This document shows positions 56,975-64,000 of a stretch of DNA of 64,000 nucleotides, in pieces; position 1 is the stretch's first letter; every line of letters starts with the position of its first letter. Location of the stretch: the NCBI GenBank assembly GCA_944548615.1, contig CALYMY010000027.1, positions 1 to 64,000 on the forward strand, written 5' to 3'. The translations under genes and the position numbers were made by a program. Source of the stretch: Micropterix aruncella (taxonomy: Eukaryota > Arthropoda > Insecta > Lepidoptera > Micropterigidae). Under the pieces are notes generated by a model that did no database searches, was not told the DNA's origin, and saw only the letters and a program-made list of their open reading frames with translations.

Positions 56975-57320
56975 TTATGTAACGATTCTTGTAACATTTG
57001 TAGTTGAAAGATTACCTTTTATTATGATTATGCGATATGATATTTAAAGTAGTATGAATTAAAAATTATATTATAACAAATTTATTATACTTTTAAAATA
57101 AATATATTGAAAACTCATGTATTTTATCAAAGCAGGACTGTTTGTCAGCGGCTTCTTAAGCAGTAAAGTCTCCTCGCGGTTGTCTCAGCATCTCGTAGCC
57201 GACCATGACATTTTTGACTTCCGCCCTTCTCAGTATCTGAGGATAGCATATTGCACGAAGGAGCATATGAGTCTCCGATGAAGTGCCTTCCCTCTGGTCT
57301 AGTTCCGTTGGAGCACCTGG
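56975..57320 (-). pseudogene. GALT last-exon copy, decayed
   Basis: Acceptor TTTTGATTCCAG kept, then GAPTELDQREGTSSETHMLL, then CYPQILRRAEVK and VMVGYEMLRQPRGDFTA, then a stop where GALT has PEQAA. His to Arg and other changes hit the metal-binding region. The 3' flank to about 56975 matches the GALT flank, and piggyBac element 3 ends just beyond it (TTAA at 56962). Confidence 0.8.
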
Positions 57321-57540
57321 AATCAAAACTCGAATATATTCAGTCTGTTTTGCACTACATAATAATGGTAATAATTATTGTTATTATTATTTATTCTGGA
57401 CAGCCTGTTTTAATGGTAAGTTCAAATCTGGTCTTTTAAAGCTAGCCATACACAATATTAACAAGTTTTTAGATAAAAATCCAGTCCGTTCTTAAATTGA
57501 GTGATATAGTTTGCACTAATCACTTCAAAACGGCGAAAAC
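57321..57540. other. Short spacer
   Basis: AT-rich with an attatt microsatellite at 57360-57395; no gene. Confidence 0.4.
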
Positions 57541-57730
57541 AGCGTGCTGCCTCACGCCCTCACTACCAGATTTGGCCGAATTTCTCCGTTCTCCAGTCTG
57601 GTCACAAGTTCGAAGTTGCTTTCGCAACCTCTACCTGGTGTTAGCAGTAATTCGGTTCGAATTTCTCTCGGACCGTGGTGCACTTTGCCCGTCTTTCACG
57701 AGTGATCGTGTGGCTAACGGGCTTTGAACG
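57540..57730 (-). repeat. R-A second-subfamily fragment
   Basis: Shares cagtctggtcacaagttcga and gtaattcggttcgaattt-type blocks with 59835-59905. Confidence 0.5.
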
Positions 57731-57804
57731 ACTACCTACCGCATTCTCCGGCTTCGAATTCTCTGGTTGGCCTCAAGCAGACTATTCGAAGTCCTTCGTT
57801 TGCA

Positions 57805-58385
57805 AACACGAAGGACTATCTAATGACACTCCAGCAAAGGATTAAAATTAAATGGAAACTCGAAAGGCCTGTTCAGTTGGCAGCAGACACGATGGCGATT
57901 CTGAAAGACGACAACGCTTCACCCGTCAAATGGCAACTGGTCCGTTTACTCGCACTTCATCCTGCTGATGATGGCATTCTTTGCGTGGTCACCAACCACG
58001 TTTCTCATGGCCCACCCAAGACAGCGATCTAGAAGCTCTTCCTACTACCGCTGGGTTACTAGCAGCATTAAAATCCGTATTTAAATACATTTATTTAACC
58101 CTGTAAACTGATTTATATATTTGTTTTGTATTGAAAGCAATTGATTTTGTTGTACTTAGGTCATCCAATTGGTATCTATAGCCCATGTCACAATACGCAC
58201 ATTTTCATTGCAACGATCTTTGCCAAAGTGCAAATCTCCAGAAGACAGATTGAAGAAAAAATGTGCATAATTTTTAATGTAATTTAACTTAAGTCCTAAA
58301 CTTGGTATTGTTAGATATATTAAAAGTAATACTGTATTAGTCACTTGGCTTTTGTATTTTTATTTCATTTTGCAACATTTTGTAC
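57805..58385 (+). pseudogene. BEL/Pao retrotransposon pol 3' end and downstream sequence
   Basis: The plus strand reads YLMTLQQRIKIKWKLERPVQ then AILKDDNASPVKWQLVRLLA LHPADDGILCVV. The KDDN-xxP-xxW-x(8)-HPGxDG-like pattern is the C-terminal domain of BEL/Pao polyproteins (DUF5641 type). A stop after PPKTAI precedes KLFLLPLGY, suggesting decay. An inverted copy lies at 60870-61476. Confidence 0.75.
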
Positions 58386-58439
58386 TTATTTTAACTAGGT
58401 AAGTAATATACGAGAATTTAAGTATGCGCTATCTGCCCC

Positions 58440-60640
58440 ATAGTGAAGTTGACGTTGGTGTATCACTGATATTGGCCTCGATTGCGTTTCTGCGTGAACT
58501 TGAATCGGAATCGTTCATGCCAGCAAGATAAAACAATAGGCTCGATTGCGTTTCTTTGTGAACTCAATTCGGAAATTAGTTTCTTGTGAACGAGACAGTT
58601 CAATACGCCAGATCACAAACCTACTAATCAAAAAAAAAGGCGGCATAATCTAAAGTCAGCCGAAATGTTTTCAAACTAATTCAGGTGTTTTATTTTCGGC
58701 AGGTAGTTTTGTGCGGAAAAAGATACGTTCGTACATTTTATATTACGCAATGCTCTGTCTCGTTTGCTTGAACTATTTTCCTATATAAGTTAGTTCACGA
58801 TAAAACGCGAGGAATACCTTTTATTTAAAAGCGTACTGAAACGTCATGGTGACATATTCAGTGATATTTTATCACAGTTCGGACCTGGCACGAGCACCTT
58901 AAATTTTACCTACATTTAAGTATTCATTAGGCCAAGAAGCTTTCGGAACTTTGCTGGCAGTTTATATATTATTAAAAAACTTGAATAATATCCAAATAAT
59001 AACTTAATTTTGTACTTATTATTAAAATTCTACAAGTACCTACCTAGTGTGTTTCTTGGTCCAAGGTATTAAAGCGTATTTTTTTATTTTATTTTATAAA
59101 CATTATTTTTTCATCTTTTAAAAACATTTCAGTAATCAAATATGCCTTATAATCGTAAATCAGTACTGCCATCTGCCGGATTCGATACGAAGTCTCTGCA
59201 ATAATGGCAACGTTGCGTTCAATACGGCGGGAGGTTCATTTCTATGTTACGCGGTTTCGCCGGCGCCCACTGGGACAACCTCTACTGCAAAAATAAATAC
59301 AACATACCGTTTGTGGTAGATATATGGTTTGTATTAGCCCAATAACAATATTAAAATTTCTGGAAATATTCTAAAAAAGTAAATAACGACGTTTAACCAT
59401 CTGTCTAATTAGTTTTACTACCTAGATAGTAGTGACATTATCAACATTAATTACATATATTAATAAATGCGTTTAATTTCAAAAGGCGAACTTATTGCCT
59501 AAAGACAATGTTCCATAACTGACCCGTATTTATTTGCAAACATTGTTCGCAGATAATGACTAAATTAAGCCATAGTACAGTAGGGCGGTGTCGACTACAA
59601 GGGGGAGACCTGTCATACCAGGCTTGTATAGCGATATGTGATCGTTCTTTTTGCCGTAAGACGAGACAGCCTTAGAGGCAAAACAAATCTACTGTCTTGC
59701 CTTGCCAATAAGCCCGTTAGAGGCCAACTCCTTACGACGACGCACCGGGAAAGGTACCCAGCGGGCAGCCTCGCCCCTTAAATACCAGTTTTGGAAGGAT
59801 ATCTCCATCTGAAACTAACCTCCAGCATACCTCCGACGGGTTACGGGTCCGAAGTCGCTTACGCGGCCTCTATCTGTTGTATTACAGCGGTAATTCAATT
59901 TGAATTTATCACGGACCTGGGCATCCTTTGTTCGTAGTGCCACACAGGGTCAAGTAGCCTATAGGTCATCTCAATTTCAATTAATCATTTTAGTAAATCG
60001 TCTTTCTTCCGTTTCATCGTGAACTAACACTTATCGGAAAATAGTTCAAGCCGACGAGACAGAGCAGAGCGGTGCGTTAAAGCGTGATGTAAAGTGAACG
60101 ATGGTATCTTTTCCCGCACAAAAACTACTTGCTGAACATAAAAACACCTGAATTAGTTTGAAAACATTTCGGTTGACCTTAGATTATGCCGCTCTATTTT
60201 TGATTGCTAGTTTTGTGCTGGTAAAGCGAACAACCGTTTATTTTATATATGTCGCTTAAACATATTGGGCCCGATTGCGTTTCTTCGTGAACTAAAATAG
60301 GAACTTAGATCAACTGAACGAGACAGAGAAATACGAAATGATCCGTCGTCGATTTTCCCGCACCAAAACTACTTGTCAAACCTATAATTAGACGCCTGAA
60401 TAAGTTTGAAATCATTTTGTGCAGTGTTAGATTTAGCTGGTTTATCTTTAGTGGATAGTTTTAATCCGTAAAAGAGACAACCGTTTATTTCACATTCCGC
60501 TCTGACGTACTGCTCCGTCTCGTTCACACGAACTAATTTCCGATTTTAATTCAAGAGAAACGCAATCGAGCCCATTGTCCTATCTCGGTGGCATGAAGTA
60601 ATTCCGATTTTAGTTCACGCAGAAACTCAATCGGGACAAA
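58440..60640. repeat. MITE-like gcgtttc/gtgaact repeats and R-A copy between the BEL arms
   Basis: Repeated cgattgcgtttct-cgtgaact words at 58470, 58535, 60000, 60275 and 60610, in both orientations. 59585-59960 is an R-A second-subfamily copy. 59305-59380 matches 35720-35795. 58870-59300 is otherwise unassigned. Confidence 0.55.
60267..60573. mobile_element. MITE with terminal inverted repeats
   Basis: Left end gggcccgattgcgtttcttc, right end (complement) gggctcgattgcgtttctct, flanked by att on both sides (60264-60266 and 60574-60576). A 3-bp duplication and GGGC ends would fit PIF/Harbinger-type mobilisation, but that is an inference. Confidence 0.55.
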
Positions 60641-60869
60641 TATCAGTGTTTCATCAATGGGAACTACGCTATGGGGCAGATAAGTAAAATTTATTTATTT
60701 CATTATCATTTGACATATCTAAGGTTACACAGGAAAAAAAACCATTACTTTCTAATTAAATCAAGCGACAAGTTGATTCATCCCAATCCCAAGCAACCCG
60801 AGGAACGTCAAACATCTAACTAGGCTTACGCCGATACAATACGCGCACAATATATTGCAAAATGAAATA

Positions 60870-61476
60870 AAAATACAAGAACCAAGTGACTAATATATTA
60901 TTACGTTTAATATATCTAACAACACCAAGTTTTTACATTAACATTTGTGCACATTTTTCCTTCAATCTGTCTTCTGGATATTTACAATTTGGCAAATATC
61001 GTTGCCAGTACGGAACAGCTTTTCCGGATGGCGCTAGACCGACAAAAGTATTCAGAGCTAACGGACAACCTCCAGTAATGGAGAGGCACTTCGAGAAGAA
61101 GAAGAACGATCGTTGCAATGAAAATGTGCGTATTGTGACATGGGCTATAGATACAAATTTGATGACCTAAGTACAACAAAATCAATTGCTTCCAATACAA
61201 AACAAATATAGATCAGTTTAAAGTTGATTATAATAAATGTATTTAAATACGGATTTCAATGCTACTAGTAATCCAGTCATAGTGGGAAGAGCTTCTAGAT
61301 TGCTGTCTTGGGTGGGCAATGGGAAATGTGGTTGGTGACCACGCGAGGAATGCCATCATCAGCAGGAGGAAGTGCGAGTAAACGGTCCAGTTGCCATTTG
61401 ACGGGTGGAGCGTTGTCGTCTTTCAGAATCGCCATCGTGTCTGCTGCCAACTGAACGGGCCTTTCGAGTTTCCATT
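60870..61476 (-). pseudogene. Inverted copy of the BEL/Pao 3' end
   Basis: Complement of 57845-58385: 61476-61300 encodes the same KLERPVQLAADTMAILKDD and LALPPADDG stretch, followed by the same downstream tract. Interrupted by an RTE LINE piece (61005-61108) and, at its upstream end, by a piggyBac MITE at 61476. Confidence 0.8.
61005..61108 (+). mobile_element. RTE LINE 3' fragment with target duplication
   Basis: The plus strand reads FRMALDRQKYSELTDNLQ and stop, the same C-terminus as 34779-34870, then a gaagaagaagaac tail. Flanked by ATCGTTG on both sides (60998-61004 and 61109-61115). The empty site is present once in the other BEL copy (caacgat, 58211-58217). Confidence 0.85.
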
Positions 61477-61625
61477 TAACCCCTCAGGCCTCGGCTGCTC
61501 AGCCGGTTGACAATTTGACAGTCCATTTTTTTTTCGTAAAAAGTAGTAAAAAAATTGAATTATGACACTGTCTCACCAAAACATTAATTACTGCCAAACC
61601 ACTGTACCCATAATTAAAATAAAAA
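61476..61625. mobile_element. piggyBac-type MITE, one end present
   Basis: TTAA (61476-61479) then CCCCTCAGGCCTCGGC, same family as 36791 and 41422. The uninserted target is visible in the other BEL copy (TTAA 57848-57851 in the matching context). The far end is lost near 61625. Confidence 0.7.
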
Positions 61626-63050
61626 CTACATTTTGTTCCCGATTAAATTTGCCATTAGAATATTGGAATATAATTTTAGAAAACAATAAATATTATTTTT
61701 TATGGTCAATCAAAATTCACAAAAAAAAAAACTTCCATTTAGGTAGTGTTTTAGATTATATCTCGGAATATATTAATTTAATAACATATTTGTAAATTGA
61801 TTTTGAATAAGTATTAAATTCGTAATACATCCGTAATACTTTGTTTCACTTGGTTTCATACAAAAATAATAAGATATTGAGGGCCGAAAACAGTTTCATA
61901 TAATGATAATTTTCGAGTAACAAAATATTTTTCGCAATTAAAATATCGGCAGTTCCAACTTTGAATTATGTAAGATAACATCTTTATAAGATGATTTAAT
62001 TATCTATCTTCGTATTAGAAGCGACATAAAGGGCAAATGTATTAATATTTTCTAATAAAATCCAAATATGTACATACATACTGCAATATCACGTCGCTCA
62101 ACCGCGGCAAAATGATGAAAAACTGTCACTATGAGAAATCACATTGCTCACTTATCAGAAGTAATTTCTGATATATAAACTGACACAGACACTCCGTAAT
62201 TCCAGATTAATATATGCATTCGAGCAAATATCAACAAATAGCATGGAATATCACTTTAAAACTAGATTTAGCTAGGCGCTCCGTGGGCGCTCCGCAACAA
62301 CAATCCGCCATTTTAGGATGATGAAATCTATAGGGCCGACATGACATAAATCGATTATCGATCGATATCTGGATTTAATTAGACCAAAATTATATCGAAT
62401 TCTGAATGTTCGGTATTACTTGTAAGTAAATATGGGAAAACTTAAATATGTGTATAAATAAGTATTTCAAATATGAATAATATGTGTAAACTTTGCGATC
62501 ACGAAAAACAACGCGAAAAACTCCGAAATTTTGGGACTTTTTTCACTGTTTGCTCTAAAAGTCATAAACTATACGTTTTTCGACAAACATTAAACAGTAC
62601 TTTCTTAAAGATAATTAAATTTAAAACAATTTAAGCCTAATCGCAGCTCTATAAACCCTATAGGGACCAATCTATGGCCCTTCAACTATGGTTTATTTTT
62701 CCCGAAAATTGATATTTTTAAGTTTTGCAAGTGAGCAGAATATTGGCAAAATCCCTCATCAATAAATGTGGGAATACTTTTATGTCTATAAGTATTTAAA
62801 AAATAAATGAATTATGAATAATGTGTACTTATATTATATAAAGAATATGAGTATATAGGTACTTAGGTACATATAAAGTTTTGGGATATTTTAGAATATT
62901 GAAAGTGGTTTATCTACGTAAATAATTACATTTCCGATGGTGTGTTAACATTTGTGATACGCTATATATACCTATATAGAGAAAAATGTAGCTAAATAAA
63001 GAATTGTGTTGTGGGAAATATGATGGTGCATTTGCAAATTAAAATGATTT
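61626..63050. other. AT-rich sequence, no gene recognised
   Basis: No frame with protein character and no repeat partner in the window. Confidence 0.5.
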
Positions 63051-63425
63051 GAAAACACACGTCCACTCTTATAAAGGGTGCAATTACGCTTCTCGCATAC
63101 TATTCTATCTGACTGCTGTCATAAATAAATCCCTTCGCAGGATACAAGGTCAAAATAGACAAAAGTTTGCGTGTTTGCAGTGTGACGGGACATTCATATA
63201 TTTGATAAAACAGAACGACAGTCGCAAACGAGAGCCTGTCTTTTGTTAAATATCGTGTCATTACGCATCTCGTATCTTCACAGATAGATTAGACAGACAG
63301 ATTCTATCTGTCTATCTATTCTATCTGTAAGCTGTATTCTATCTGTCTGCTGTTATAAAGATCCCTGCGCAGATACAAGGTCGAAATAGACAAAAATTGT
63401 GGTGTTTGCAGTGAAAATAGGTATA
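63051..63425 (+). pseudogene. Possible decayed zinc-finger repeats
   Basis: Two related blocks (63080-63200 and 63262-63415) share ttacgc-tctcgtat, gctgt-ataaa, gcagatacaaggtc and aaatagacaaaa. The first reads YKGCNYASRILFYLTAVINK and FACLQCDGTF, faintly like the Cys-rich halves of C2H2 fingers. A tctatctg microsatellite lies between them. Weak. Confidence 0.3.
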
Positions 63426-64000
63426 CATATACCTAAAATGAATATGTGTATAAGTTTTTAAGTTTAAGCCTATCAATGTAACTGCAAATCCTACAATTGA
63501 AATATTCTGTTTTTTTTTTTTTTTAAACTAGATGTTTTTTGATTTTCATCAATCTCTAATTCTATTTAGATCGATCAATAATCAAAATCTAATTCAGCCT
63601 AAATCAAATTCAAGCCTAATTCAAAAACATTAATCGCAGACATAGCCACGTTTAGTAAGATATTGAAGTTTATTGGTTATGTTCATTACAAAAAATAAAA
63701 AAACACATCTCATAAATCAAAATATTCTTTATTTATATGAAAAAATTTGAAAAACTTATTTTTTCTTTATGTAGTAGTTTTTAAAACAGCAACATTACAA
63801 TACAATACAGTAGAATACAGTAACAGTGCAATACATTAGAAACATAAAACAGTACAAAATTTTACTTTCAAAGATACATTTTTTAAGAGATAATATTCAA
63901 AAGCGCTATAACAAACATCTTTTGTGTTTTAGCAAATGAAGCAATTGAGTAGTTAGTTAGTTAGCAATTGATGTAGTTGTTTGTAGTGGTGAAGTTGGTT
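63426..64000. other. AT-rich end of window, no gene recognised
   Basis: Low-complexity AT-rich sequence with caatacaatacagtagaata-type short repeats near 63800. Confidence 0.5.

Overview
The window is animal nuclear DNA, most likely from an insect and plausibly a moth or butterfly. It is AT-rich and intron-bearing, with very few genes buried in layers of transposable elements. The insect call is an inference from gene and transposon types; there is no rRNA or mitochondrial marker to fix the species.

Host genes. (1) The last two coding exons of galactose-1-phosphate uridylyltransferase (GALT) lie on the minus strand (42672-42891 and 37689-37912), separated by a 4.76 kb intron packed with LINE, hAT and piggyBac debris. 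Partial copies of its last exon and 3' flank lie at 27544-27830 (plus) and 56975-57320 (minus). (2) Two 349-residue C2H2 zinc-finger genes form an inverted duplication (29422-30471 minus; 47505-48554 plus), each trailed by decayed finger fragments.

Main discovery. Three very large piggyBac elements of one family are present. Element 1 (552-12307, about 11.8 kb, minus) carries an apparently intact transposase gene that I can assemble from four exons (10886-11196, 10580-10805, 6824-6909, 3736-5779). The exon phases join into 889 codons including the stop, and the three catalytic aspartates are present. Element 2 (12304-19537, minus) and element 3 (50078-56965, plus) are non-autonomous relatives. 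They keep both ends and decayed exons but share the same internal deletion, which removes nearly the whole transposase exon. Elements 1 and 2 abut head to tail on a single TTAA. All three carry arrays of long palindromes near the 3' end. In element 1 two of these palindromes sit between short direct repeats and have empty counterparts, so the palindrome itself behaves like a mobile foldback element.

Layout: 1-551 dispersed repeat; 552-19537 piggyBac elements 1 and 2; 19538-20390 LINE fragment; 20880-27440 dispersed and tandem repeats; 27544-27830 GALT fragment; 29150-30471 first zinc-finger locus; 30900-36800 repeats, including a 5S-rRNA-derived sequence and an RTE LINE end; 36791-42891 GALT 3' exons with intronic transposons; 43135-44337 another piggyBac element with a captured LINE RNase H piece; 45090-46430 R1-type LINE end; 47505-49235 second zinc-finger locus; 50078-56965 piggyBac element 3; 56975-57320 GALT fragment; 57805-61476 an inverted pair of BEL/Pao retrotransposon ends; 61640-64000 mostly featureless AT-rich sequence.

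A family of dispersed repeats, here called R-A, recurs more than a dozen times, including inside the piggyBac introns. Its core contains a segment reading acaacgggcgagcccgtcac.
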